From Moraxella caviae (GTDB taxonomy: Bacteria > Pseudomonadota > Gammaproteobacteria > Pseudomonadales > Moraxellaceae): a stretch of DNA of 64,000 nucleotides. Location: positions 22,438 to 86,437 of the forward strand of contig NZ_MUXU01000025.1 of NCBI RefSeq assembly GCF_002014985.1. Reading direction: 5' to 3'. The position numbers and the translations under genes are program-made. The notes below the pieces were generated by a model, which was not told the DNA's origin, searched no databases, and saw nothing but the letters and a program-made list of their open reading frames with translations. Numbering within the stretch: position 1 is the stretch's first letter; each line of letters opens with the position of its first letter. Positions 8,149-17,724 of this stretch are shown here, piece after piece.

Positions 8149-10551
8149 ATGACAACTTTAGATAAATATCGCCTGTCGCCCACCGACCTAAAACGCTACA
8201 CGGACGCTGACAGCTTGCCAGACCCCAGCAATCTGACCGACATCAATGCGCTGCCAAACCAAGACGGCGTACTTGGCACGCTCGGATTTGGGCAAGAGCG
8301 TGCCATCAAAGCCATCAACACCGCACTTGACATCAAAGCGAACGGCTATCATGTGTTTGCCGTGGGCGATAACGGACTTGGCAAACGCACGCTCATCACA
8401 CGCCTGCTTGCCGCACGCGCCAAGCACGAACCCACACCGCCTGATTTGGTGTATGTGCATAATTTTGACACTCCACGCAGCCCGATTGCGCTTAGCCTGC
8501 CGACCGCCACAGGTGCAGCTTTTGCCAAGGATATGCACAAATTATGGCACAGTTTATATAAGAAAATATTGGCAAAATTTGCCAGCTTAAGCTATCAAAA
8601 TCAGCTCACGCACATCAAGCAAAACGCCCAAAAACAAGAACACAAACTCATCAATGCGCTCAACGCAGACGCCAAAACGCACAATCTCACGCTTTTACAA
8701 ACCACTGAAAATAAAGCGATTTTTGCGCCGATTGATGAAAATTTACCGATTGACGATGCCGCCTTACAAAAACTGCAAAAACGCTTGACCAAAATTAACG
8801 TTACGCTTGATGAGCTTGAAGAGACGGTAAACAGCCAAATCAACGAGCTGCACGACACCTTGACCCAAAAAATCATCGAGCCACTCATCAAACCTTTGCT
8901 TAATAAATACAGCGACAAAGCGATTCGTCACCATCTGGCGCAATACCAAAAAGACGTGATAGAAAACGTGCTTTTTATTGTGGATAATGACGAAGAATTC
9001 ATGAGCAAAACCTTTCATGGCGTGCCTAGCCGCTATGATGTCAATGTCATCGTCAGTCACGAAAAAGACAGCGGTGCGCCCATTGTCTTTGAAGATATGC
9101 CCACGCACCCAAATTTGCTTGGGCATATTGAATACGTTACGCAGCTTGGTACGATTTTGACCGATGCCAGCATGATTCGCGCTGGCGCACTGCACAAGGC
9201 AAATGGCGGCTATCTGCTGCTAGAAGCGTCATCACTGCTTGAGCATCCTTATGCGTGGCAAGGGCTTAAGCGCGCCTTACAATCCAAACAAATCAAAATC
9301 TCAAGCCTTGAGCAAATGCTGACGCTTACAGGCTCTTTATCGCTTGCGCCTGATGGCGTGCCGCTGTCGGTAAAGGTGATTTTGCTTGGCGAGCCTGATT
9401 TGTATTATGAATTGCTGGAATTTGAGCCTGAATTTAATTCGCTGTTTAAAATTCGTGCCGATTTTCATGACGATGTGCCACGCCACGCCGCCAGTGAAGC
9501 TGCCTTGATGGTAAAAATGCTGGATATGATTGCCAAGCAAAATTTGCCAGACTTTGAAAAATCCGCCTTTGCGGCGATTTTAGACGAATTATCGGTGCTG
9601 GCAGACGATCAGCACAAGCTCAACCTACACAGCGATAAGCTGCTGCAGCTTTTGGTGGAATCGGCTCGCCAAGCCACGCTAGATGGCGCATTGCCTGTCA
9701 ATAAAAGCCACGTCGCCAAAGCCTTACAAGACATGCACGAACGCAAAAGCTACCTGCAAGAGCTGTACTGGCAAGAAATCAAAACAGGCACACAAATCAT
9801 CAACACCAAAGGCCGTGCCACAGGGCAAATCAACGCCTTGACGGTGCTGATGTATGCCGACAGCGAATTTGGTATGCCTGCACGCCTAACCGCACTGATT
9901 GCGCCAAAATTTGGCTCAGGCGAGATTTTGGATATTGAGCGTGATGTGGATTTGGGCGGCAGTCTGCACGCCAAAGGTATGCTGATTATGACAAGCTATT
10001 TGCGCTCGCTGTTTAGTGAATTTGTGGAGCTTAATTTTAGTGCATCGCTCGCCTTTGAGCAAAGTTATGCGCACATTGATGGCGACAGTGCCACGCTTGC
10101 TGAAGCCTGCGCCCTACTGTCAGCATTGGCGGACGTGCCTGTGCGCCAAGAGCTTGCCATCACAGGCAGCATGAATCAGCTTGGGCAAGCGCAAGCGGTG
10201 GGCGGCGTGAATGCCAAAATCGCAGGATTTTTTGACGCTTGCTGTGAGCAAGGCTTAAGCGGCAGCCAAGGCGTGATTTTACCGCGCACCAACCTTAGCC
10301 AGCTGATGCTGCGTGATGACATCGTGCAAGCGGTGGCGGACGGCAAATTCCACATTTACGCCATTGACCATATTCACCAAGCGCTCGCCCTACTCACTGG
10401 CATTGCCATTGATGAGAAAACCAAGCATGGCGAATATAAAAAATCATCGCTGTTTGGCAGAATTTTAACACGTCTGGCAAGCTGGGACGAAGCCGAAGAA
10501 GACGAAAAATCTGGCAAAAAAGCCGATAAAAAATCTGGCAAGCGCCATTAA
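8149..10551 (+). CDS. Lon-like (LonH/YcbZ type) serine protease with degenerate ATPase domain
   Basis: The protein has 800 residues: an N-terminal AAA-like region, a coiled-coil stretch (about 200-270) and a C-terminal Lon peptidase domain. The catalytic Ser647 lies in HIDGDSATLAEA and Lys690 in VGGVNAKIAG; their spacing of 43 residues equals that of E. coli Lon. The P-loop is deviant (GDNGLGKRT, 73-81, Arg after Lys). The Walker B position reads GGYLLLEASSLL (about 353-364) without the DE pair, as I recall for E. coli YcbZ. Protease activity is therefore likely, ATPase activity doubtful. The tail (about 783-800) is Lys/Asp/Glu-rich and repetitive. The ribosome site is weak. Confidence 0.88.
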   Translation: MTTLDKYRLSPTDLKRYTDADSLPDPSNLTDINALPNQDGVLGTLGFGQERAIKAINTALDIKANGYHVFAVGDNGLGKRTLITRLLAARAKHEPTPPDLVYVHNFDTPRSPIALSLPTATGAAFAKDMHKLWHSLYKKILAKFASLSYQNQLTHIKQNAQKQEHKLINALNADAKTHNLTLLQTTENKAIFAPIDENLPIDDAALQKLQKRLTKINVTLDELEETVNSQINELHDTLTQKIIEPLIKPLLNKYSDKAIRHHLAQYQKDVIENVLFIVDNDEEFMSKTFHGVPSRYDVNVIVSHEKDSGAPIVFEDMPTHPNLLGHIEYVTQLGTILTDASMIRAGALHKANGGYLLLEASSLLEHPYAWQGLKRALQSKQIKISSLEQMLTLTGSLSLAPDGVPLSVKVILLGEPDLYYELLEFEPEFNSLFKIRADFHDDVPRHAASEAALMVKMLDMIAKQNLPDFEKSAFAAILDELSVLADDQHKLNLHSDKLLQLLVESARQATLDGALPVNKSHVAKALQDMHERKSYLQELYWQEIKTGTQIINTKGRATGQINALTVLMYADSEFGMPARLTALIAPKFGSGEILDIERDVDLGGSLHAKGMLIMTSYLRSLFSEFVELNFSASLAFEQSYAHIDGDSATLAEACALLSALADVPVRQELAITGSMNQLGQAQAVGGVNAKIAGFFDACCEQGLSGSQGVILPRTNLSQLMLRDDIVQAVADGKFHIYAIDHIHQALALLTGIAIDEKTKHGEYKKSSLFGRILTRLASWDEAEEDEKSGKKADKKSGKRH

Positions 10552-10618
10552 CTTTATAAAAATCCATCAATAAATCAGTTACTTAACTCATTTTAAATTA
10601 AAAACCACAAAACCAATC

Positions 10619-11389
10619 ATGAAAAGCAAAGCCATCGCCCAAGCCAAAGCCCTTGATGACGCTAATGACACCAAGAGTGCTAAAGCCGTCAAAAAACGTG
10701 CGCCAAAAGTCGCCAAAACTGCCGACACACCGCCTTCTCGCAAGATGAGCCGTGAAAAAGTGCAGCACTTTTTTGAAAAACTTGCCGCCACCATTGATGA
10801 GCCAGTAACCGAGCTGCAATATTCCACGACTTTTGAGCTTTTGATTGCCGTCATGCTGTCTGCGCAGTCCACCGACAAAGGCGTGAACATCGCCACTGCC
10901 AAGCTGTTTCCTGTGGCGAACACTCCGCAGGCGATTTTGGATTTGGGGCTTGATGGGCTAAAAAGTTACATCAACACCATCGGACTTTATAATTCTAAAG
11001 CCGCCAACGTGATGAAAACCTGCGCCGATTTAATCGCCAAGCACGGCGGCGAAGTGCCACGCACACGCAGTGAGCTTGAGGCCTTGGCTGGCGTGGGACG
11101 CAAAACCGCCAATGTCGTGCTAAATACCGCTTTTGGCGAGCCTGTGATGGCGGTGGATACGCACATTTTTCGTGTGGGCAATCGCACAGGACTTGCTACC
11201 GGTAAAAACGTGCGTGAAGTGGAAGATAAGCTGATGAAAGCCATTCCCAAAGAATTTTTGGTGGATGCGCACCATTATCTGATTTTGCACGGTCGCTACA
11301 CCTGCATGGCACGCAGCCCAAAATGCGGCAAATGCCCTGTGTATGATGAGTGTATGTTTAAAGACAAAGCCAAGTGGGTAGATGTATAA
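10619..11389 (+). CDS. nth: Endonuclease III (DNA glycosylase/AP lyase)
   Basis: Nth removes oxidised pyrimidines and cleaves the abasic strand in base-excision repair. The helix-hairpin-helix ALAGVGRKTANVV holds the catalytic Lys162, and VDTHIFRV holds Asp180; their spacing of 18 matches Lys120/Asp138 of E. coli. A C-terminal [4Fe-4S] motif C-x6-C-x2-C-x5-C is present (CMARSPKCGKCPVYDEC). At 256 residues it is about 45 longer than usual because of a Lys/Ala-rich N-terminus. An internal ATG at 10745 would give a standard 214-residue enzyme, so the true start is open. It starts 67 bases after the lon-like gene. Confidence 0.95.
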   Translation: MKSKAIAQAKALDDANDTKSAKAVKKRAPKVAKTADTPPSRKMSREKVQHFFEKLAATIDEPVTELQYSTTFELLIAVMLSAQSTDKGVNIATAKLFPVANTPQAILDLGLDGLKSYINTIGLYNSKAANVMKTCADLIAKHGGEVPRTRSELEALAGVGRKTANVVLNTAFGEPVMAVDTHIFRVGNRTGLATGKNVREVEDKLMKAIPKEFLVDAHHYLILHGRYTCMARSPKCGKCPVYDECMFKDKAKWVDV

Positions 11390-11570
11390 TCCGCCGATTT
11401 GGCTTTAAGCCAACTCAAAGCATACCACGCCAGATTGACGAATCATCGCCTTTATGCTACCTTTTAAAACGCCCAAACCAGTGCAGCCATTCACAGCCCA
11501 CCAAAAGGAAAACGCTTTATTTTTATGAAATTTTCATTAAAATAAAGCTAAAAACAAGGACAGCCCCATC

Positions 11571-12764
11571 ATGAACCTAAAGAAATTCTACGGCAGTCTC
11601 ATCGTCTTTTATTTTAGCGATATGTCGTTGCTGATTATGGTCATGTGGCTGTCTTATCAACTCACCAAAAATCCGCTGATTTTAGGCACGCTGATTTTTA
11701 TCAGCACCATCACGCCTTTTCTTATCAAACGACTGTCTCGGCTCAATTTACTGTCTTTGCCCATCACGCATTTGATGGTGGTTCGGATTGCGCTGTATGT
11801 GCTGGCGTTGGCATTGGCGTTTTTACCGCCCACTCTTTACACCTTTATTGGTCTTGCACTCATTTCTGGCATTTTGGGTGTCAGCATTTTAAGCAACTAC
11901 GAATCTTATAATAATTATCTGGTGCTAAAGCGCCTAATCAGTGCCGACAAAGGCTCTCGGTATATGCAAACCGTCATACAAATTGGTGCTTTTGCAGGCG
12001 CGATGATTGGCGGATTTTTGCTGGAGCGTTTTGCGTTTTTTCACGCCATGACCATCATCACCGCTGTGGACGTGCTGTTTTGCGTGCTGTGTTTGTTTTG
12101 GGCGAAAAATCATCAGCTTGGACAATTAGGACAACTCACTCACGAAAACTCGCACGCACAGTCGCACACATCAAGCACGCCCACCACTCACAAAAGCCCC
12201 ATTATGGATAAACGCACGCTGTACCTGCTGTGCGCTTTGCTTGGTTTTCTTGGCGTACACGTCATCAGTTTTAACATCACCACACCCATCATTTTTCAAG
12301 AAATCAAACATTGGTCAGCGCAAGATTTCGGACTTGCCAGCGCCTTTGCGGGTGCAGGTGCGTTTTTGGCGGTGTTTTTAAAAAGCGGCTTAAAACGCTG
12401 CCTTGTCATGGCTGCCCTGCTCATCATTGCTGATTTGTTATTCGTATTTTTACACATCAAAGCACTTAGCCTTGCCGCCTGCTTTTTTATTGGCATCTTC
12501 ATGAACAGCGTGCGCATTTTTGCCAGAGCAAGACTGTCGCTTTTGGCAAAAGACACCGCTCAAGCCTTTAGCATCGGGCAATACAGCGCGGTCAGTTATA
12601 CGCTGTTTCAGGCAGCAGCAAGTCTTGTGCTGGGTTTGTTACTCGCCAATCCTGCAAGCACAACCAACATCACCTTGCTGTTTTTGCCAGCGGTTGCCTG
12701 CGTTGTGCTGATTTTATACGTCTGCTGGCTGATTAGCCCAGCCCAAAAGGAAGTTTATTCATGA
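11571..12764 (+). CDS. MFS-type membrane transporter, probable exporter paired with an ATP-grasp enzyme
   Basis: This is a 397-residue polytopic protein with about eleven to twelve hydrophobic helices. The central hydrophilic loop (about residues 183-215) is rich in Gln, His and Ser and divides the two six-helix halves, the usual MFS plan. I cannot assign a substrate family. An AAGGA lies 12 bases before the ATG. Its TGA overlaps the ATG of the downstream ATP-grasp gene by four bases, so the two are almost certainly translated together. This suggests that it exports, or protects against, the product of that enzyme. MFS membership is inferred from topology rather than from a signature motif. 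Confidence 0.75.
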   Translation: MNLKKFYGSLIVFYFSDMSLLIMVMWLSYQLTKNPLILGTLIFISTITPFLIKRLSRLNLLSLPITHLMVVRIALYVLALALAFLPPTLYTFIGLALISGILGVSILSNYESYNNYLVLKRLISADKGSRYMQTVIQIGAFAGAMIGGFLLERFAFFHAMTIITAVDVLFCVLCLFWAKNHQLGQLGQLTHENSHAQSHTSSTPTTHKSPIMDKRTLYLLCALLGFLGVHVISFNITTPIIFQEIKHWSAQDFGLASAFAGAGAFLAVFLKSGLKRCLVMAALLIIADLLFVFLHIKALSLAACFFIGIFMNSVRIFARARLSLLAKDTAQAFSIGQYSAVSYTLFQAAASLVLGLLLANPASTTNITLLFLPAVACVVLILYVCWLISPAQKEVYS

Positions 12765-13987
12765 CAAAAAGCGTCATCATTGTTGATCCTTTTTCCACAG
12801 GCGCACTGTACGCCAAAGCCTTTGCCGACTTGGGCTATCGCTGCCATGCGGTGATTGCCAATGACAACATCAACAAAGACTATTTTCGCTTTGATGATAC
12901 GCACTTTGTCAATAAAACGCCCTACAGCATCCAAGATGCCAAAGACAAGCTGAACCCCAGCGATGTCGCAGCGGTGGTTATCGGTGCAGAAAGCGGCGTC
13001 ATCGCTGGCGAGACTTTGGCGCATTATTTTGGCGTGCTGGGCAATAATCCTGCCACCAGCCAGCTGCGCCGCGATAAATTCGCCATGCAAGACGCACTAA
13101 AAGCGCGCGGATTAAACCACATCAAAAGCCAAATTATCCACAAAGACAGCCAAGAATTTTTTGACAGCGAAAGCTACATCATCAAGCCCATCAACTCGGC
13201 AGGCAGTGATGGCGTGATATTCATCAAGGATAAAACTGCGCTACTAAGCCACTTGCAAACGCTAAAATTTGATGGCGTGAACGCACTTGGCGAACCAAAC
13301 ACCGCCTATCTGTTACAATCATTCATCACAGGCGATGAGTTTGTGGTGGATATGGTGGTGCAAGGCGACCATGTGTTTGTTGCCAGCTTGTGCAAGTACG
13401 AAAAGGGGCTGTATAACGGCAGTCCTTTTGTGTATAAAAATATGCAAATGCTTGATATTACTGATAAAAAATACCAAGCCATCATTAAATACGCCAAGCA
13501 ATGCGTCCGTGCTTTAGATGTCAGCGTTGGCGCGGTGCATATGGAGCTGTTCGCCACTTGGGGTACGGACAGCTACATCAATCCTGTGATGATTGAAATG
13601 GGCGCACGCTTGCATGGCGGTGTCGCACCCATCATTTTTCAGGCGTGCTATGAGCCAAATCTGCTCACGCTAAGCATGGCTGCGCATTTAAATCAAGACC
13701 TAAAGCACGCAAATATGTACGAGTGCGCCACCCAAACCCAGCCTGCCAAAGTGGTGTTTTTAATCAACGAAACGCCCAACGCACACCTAGATGCGGACAA
13801 ATTTTTAGAACAAATTAAGCAAGTTGATGGTTTTTATCACGTCAAAATTCTTGACGATAAAACCCTGCCTTTGACGGTGGATTTATTAAGCTGCCCTGCT
13901 TTGGTGTGTTTGGTTGGCGGTGCGATTGATGACGATGAAAAGCGTGTTCGTGCGATTTTTAATTCGTGCTTATTCACTCAAACTTAA
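12761..13987 (+). CDS. ATP-grasp ligase of unknown product (amino acid ligase-like)
   Basis: The 408-residue protein has the ATP-grasp order: pre-ATP-grasp domain (1-100), Lys142 in YIIKPINSAGSDG with its glycine loop, Glu193 in GDEFVVDMV, HMEL (260-263), and IEMGARLHGG (278-287) carrying the metal-binding Glu and Arg. The last motif has Gly where many ligases have Asn. Relatives include BacD-type L-amino acid ligases and PurK/carbamoyl-phosphate synthase folds, which join carboxylates to amines. The start overlaps the MFS stop in an ATGA, with AAGGAAG upstream. The pairing recalls bacilysin BacD with exporter BacE; the actual product is unknown. Confidence 0.8.
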   Translation: MTKSVIIVDPFSTGALYAKAFADLGYRCHAVIANDNINKDYFRFDDTHFVNKTPYSIQDAKDKLNPSDVAAVVIGAESGVIAGETLAHYFGVLGNNPATSQLRRDKFAMQDALKARGLNHIKSQIIHKDSQEFFDSESYIIKPINSAGSDGVIFIKDKTALLSHLQTLKFDGVNALGEPNTAYLLQSFITGDEFVVDMVVQGDHVFVASLCKYEKGLYNGSPFVYKNMQMLDITDKKYQAIIKYAKQCVRALDVSVGAVHMELFATWGTDSYINPVMIEMGARLHGGVAPIIFQACYEPNLLTLSMAAHLNQDLKHANMYECATQTQPAKVVFLINETPNAHLDADKFLEQIKQVDGFYHVKILDDKTLPLTVDLLSCPALVCLVGGAIDDDEKRVRAIFNSCLFTQT

Positions 13988-14015
13988 TCAAAACAGCCAT
14001 ACAAAACCACCCAAA

Positions 14016-14044
14016 CAAAAAGCGAGCCGAAGCCCGCTTTTTTA
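14016..14044. terminator. Bidirectional intrinsic terminator between the ATP-grasp gene and adk
   Basis: An A-tract, a stem (AGCGAGC / GCCCGCT) and a T-tract form a hairpin usable on both strands. On the minus strand the loop is TTCG and the one imperfect pair becomes a G-U wobble, so it probably ends the adk transcript as well. It lies in the convergent spacer, 29 bases after the ATP-grasp stop. Confidence 0.75.
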
Positions 14045-14153
14045 TTTGCTGATGTTTTGTCAATTTGGTTTGTTGATCCAATCAAATTGACAATTCAGTT
14101 GAGTTTTCAATCAAACCCAACCGACAAATCCCATCAACAATTCACACGTCAAA

Positions 14154-15146
<993 letters not shown>

Positions 15147-16409
15147 TCACGGCACAACTTGCGAAATCGTTAGGTTTGCTGACGTTTGCACATCGCCCAA
15201 AATTACAGGGTTTGCCGCCAAATCACCCGATTCGCTCATCGCCGAACCTGAATGGCTGATGCGTGCGTTCAAAGCCAGCTGCACCCCTGCCGCACGGCCG
15301 ACAGACAGCGTACGCTCTGGCAGCATGGCGTCCAAATCGCTTAGGGTAAGCGTAGCGGTGCCGCCAGACATTTGCGATACAGGCAAGCGCTTGACCGCAT
15401 AAGGCGCGCCGCCAGCAGTATCGCTGATGGACACAAAAAGCACGTCCGTTTCGCCAATTTGCGGCATTAAATTCGGTGCGATATTGATAGACACCGCCAC
15501 GCCTTGTACCGCTTTTTTGGCTTGCTCTTCAATATTTGCCGCAAGCGTGTCTAGGCTTGCCAAGGCTTCACTGCGATCGCCAGACTTAGCGGCAATGCTT
15601 GAGCGCAATTTAGAAAGCCACGCCTTGGCAATCTCAAAACGCCCTGCACGAGTTTCGCCCATCACCATCAGCATTTGTGCGCCTTCGTGATTTGGTTCGG
15701 CTTTTAGCACGTTTGTTACCACATCGCGCGCCACGCCATCTAGCACGCCATTATTGGCAAAAAAGCTCGCCTGCGCATAAGTCATGGCGATGTCGTGATT
15801 GTCAGGCTCAAGTCGGTGCGCACGCGCCAAGGCTTCTAGCATTTGCGGCTGGGCTTGCAAGGCGGAAAACAGCTCCGATAAACGCATCCAGCGATTTGCG
15901 TCATAAGCATGGGCGTAGACGTTGGTTTGCATAGCGGTAATCAGTGCTGCACTGTCTTTGGCTGCCCATTCTGGCGGCGTATCAATCTTGCCAGTCAATA
16001 AATCGTCCGCCACTTGCCCCACGTTTGCCTGCGCTTGCCACAGTTTATAGACGCTTGTGCGATCGCCCACCAACAAATACGCCAATGCCGCAAGCAGTAA
16101 AATCCACACAATCACAATCAAGCGCGGCACTCTGCCCACGACTTGGTGCGTCTCGGCATGGGTTTGCGCCGCCAAAAGCTGGCGTTTTAGTGAAGCGGTT
16201 TGTGCTTGATAAGATTGCTCATCAATCACGCCAGCCGCTTTATCTTCATCAAGCTCAGCAATGCGCTCACGAAAAACCGCCACGTTCACCGACATCAGGC
16301 GGTTGTCCACCACCGCACGCCCTTTTAGCCAAGGAAAAATCACCACCCAAGCCAAAAGCACGCACAGCAGCACGCACAGCGTAAAAAATAACATCAAAGT
16401 CGGTGTCAT
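15147..16409 (-). CDS. ccmI: Cytochrome c maturation protein CcmI (CycH)
   Basis: CcmI is an inner-membrane chaperone that presents apocytochrome c to the CcmFH haem-lyase complex. The protein has 420 residues. A transmembrane helix spans about 3-25, a second lies near 95-115, and between them is the short coiled cytoplasmic loop. A periplasmic TPR-like domain (about 150-290) and a C-terminal beta-rich domain follow. The start ATG overlaps the ccmH stop by four bases. It is the last gene of ccmF-G-H-I. TPR units are inferred from helix-like periodicity rather than strict consensus. Confidence 0.88.
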   Translation of the reverse strand: MTPTLMLFFTLCVLLCVLLAWVVIFPWLKGRAVVDNRLMSVNVAVFRERIAELDEDKAAGVIDEQSYQAQTASLKRQLLAAQTHAETHQVVGRVPRLIVIVWILLLAALAYLLVGDRTSVYKLWQAQANVGQVADDLLTGKIDTPPEWAAKDSAALITAMQTNVYAHAYDANRWMRLSELFSALQAQPQMLEALARAHRLEPDNHDIAMTYAQASFFANNGVLDGVARDVVTNVLKAEPNHEGAQMLMVMGETRAGRFEIAKAWLSKLRSSIAAKSGDRSEALASLDTLAANIEEQAKKAVQGVAVSINIAPNLMPQIGETDVLFVSISDTAGGAPYAVKRLPVSQMSGGTATLTLSDLDAMLPERTLSVGRAAGVQLALNARISHSGSAMSESGDLAANPVILGDVQTSANLTISQVVP

Positions 16410-16924
16410 GATTGATCCTTAGTTGATTGATGATGCGACAAAATTTGCTCAAGTTTCGCTTCTTCACTGCGGCTTAAGTTATCGCTGTGTGGCATGGCTG
16501 GCGCAGGTTTACGCCCACGTTTGGCTTTTAGCACCCAGCCCAAAATCAGCACCACCAGCAAAAGCGGCGGAAAAAACCACAAAATCCACGTTGATGGGCG
16601 CACAGGCGGCTTATAGCTGATGAAATCGCCATAACGGTCAAACATATATTGACGAATTTCACCGTCCGAACGCCCATCTTTAATCATCTCGTAGGTTTTT
16701 TGTTTTAAATCTTGGGCGATGGGCGCATCAGAACCTGCCAGATTTTGGTTTTGGCATTTAGGGCAGCGCAGCTCGTCAATCAGCGCACGATAGCGAGTTT
16801 CTTCTTCGTCCGTGTTAAACTGATACACATCAATGCTGCTGGCATGGGCAAGCGGTACGACACTCATCGCAATGCTTGCGCCAAGTACGCCTGCCGTCAG
16901 CACGCCCAAGGTTTGTTTTTTCAT
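16406..16924 (-). CDS. ccmH: Cytochrome c maturation protein CcmH
   Basis: CcmH is a periplasmic, membrane-anchored thioredoxin-fold-independent oxidoreductase that reduces the CXXCH motif of apocytochrome c. The LRCPKCQNQ motif has cysteines at residues 54 and 57 after a signal peptide (1-29). A single C-terminal transmembrane helix (about 107-127) is followed by a basic tail. I start it at the ATG at 16924 (MKKQTLG) rather than an in-frame GTG three codons upstream, giving 172 residues. It is translationally coupled to ccmI and lies 102 bases after ccmG. Confidence 0.93.
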   Translation of the reverse strand: MKKQTLGVLTAGVLGASIAMSVVPLAHASSIDVYQFNTDEEETRYRALIDELRCPKCQNQNLAGSDAPIAQDLKQKTYEMIKDGRSDGEIRQYMFDRYGDFISYKPPVRPSTWILWFFPPLLLVVLILGWVLKAKRGRKPAPAMPHSDNLSRSEEAKLEQILSHHQSTKDQS

Positions 16925-17026
16925 AATTACCACTCAGATTTTAAGCCGTTGATTTTAAAGCCTTGTTTTTAAATCATTTTTTAAAACAGTGATTTTAAAA
17001 TTAGTGATTTATTAAAAATCCACAAA

Positions 17027-17608
17027 TCAGCTGCACGCCAGCGTCTTATCTTCTTCGCTCAGCGCATCATCACCAAGCGCCGTCAAGCATAGCTCAATGT
17101 CATCGGCATAATTTTGTGCATTCACTTCGCCCAAAATGTGCTTATACACCACGCCTTTACCGTCCACCACAAAAGTCTCTGGCGCGCCCGTCAAGCCCAA
17201 ATCCAGCGCATATTCGCCTGACAAATCTTGGATAGAATACACAAAGGGGTCTTGAAATTCGTTCAAATACGCCAAAGCGTCAGGCAGCTCATCTTTATAA
17301 TTCACGCCCACCATTGGCACGCCTTTGGCATGAAGCTCCATCAAAAACGGATGCTCCACACGGCAAGTTGGACACCAAGAACCCCACACATTAAGCAAAA
17401 ATGGCGTTTTTGGCAAATCAGCATTGGTCATCGTACGGCTGGTGTCAGACAGCAGCGGCAAGCTAAATTCTGGCAACGGCTTATTCATGGACGTGTTGAT
17501 TTTTACGTCTGTTTCATCACCCAGACGGAAAAAGAACATCACAATAAGCAGCGCAAAAATCACCAAAGGCACGATAAAAATCAGCGCACGACGAGCAGGA
17601 TTTGCCAT
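17027..17608 (-). CDS. ccmG: Thiol:disulfide interchange protein CcmG (DsbE)
   Basis: CcmG is a membrane-anchored periplasmic thioredoxin that keeps apocytochrome c or CcmH reduced. One N-terminal transmembrane helix (about 8-28) precedes a thioredoxin fold with the active site WGSWCPTCRVEHPF (Cys79 and Cys82) and the cis-proline region TGAPETFVVD. I chose the ATG at 17608 because GGAG lies seven bases upstream. This gives 193 residues; the frame extends 13 codons further without a ribosome site. It lies between ccmF and ccmH. Confidence 0.94.
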   Translation of the reverse strand: MANPARRALIFIVPLVIFALLIVMFFFRLGDETDVKINTSMNKPLPEFSLPLLSDTSRTMTNADLPKTPFLLNVWGSWCPTCRVEHPFLMELHAKGVPMVGVNYKDELPDALAYLNEFQDPFVYSIQDLSGEYALDLGLTGAPETFVVDGKGVVYKHILGEVNAQNYADDIELCLTALGDDALSEEDKTLACS

Positions 17609-17724
17609 GTTGTTCTCCATGATTTCAGTGAATGGACGACAATCCATCGGTCGGATTGTCGTTTTATAGGTTAAAATTTATGATTTGGCTTGCTGTTATT
17701 ACAGCATTTGCCTGTTTTTTTGCG

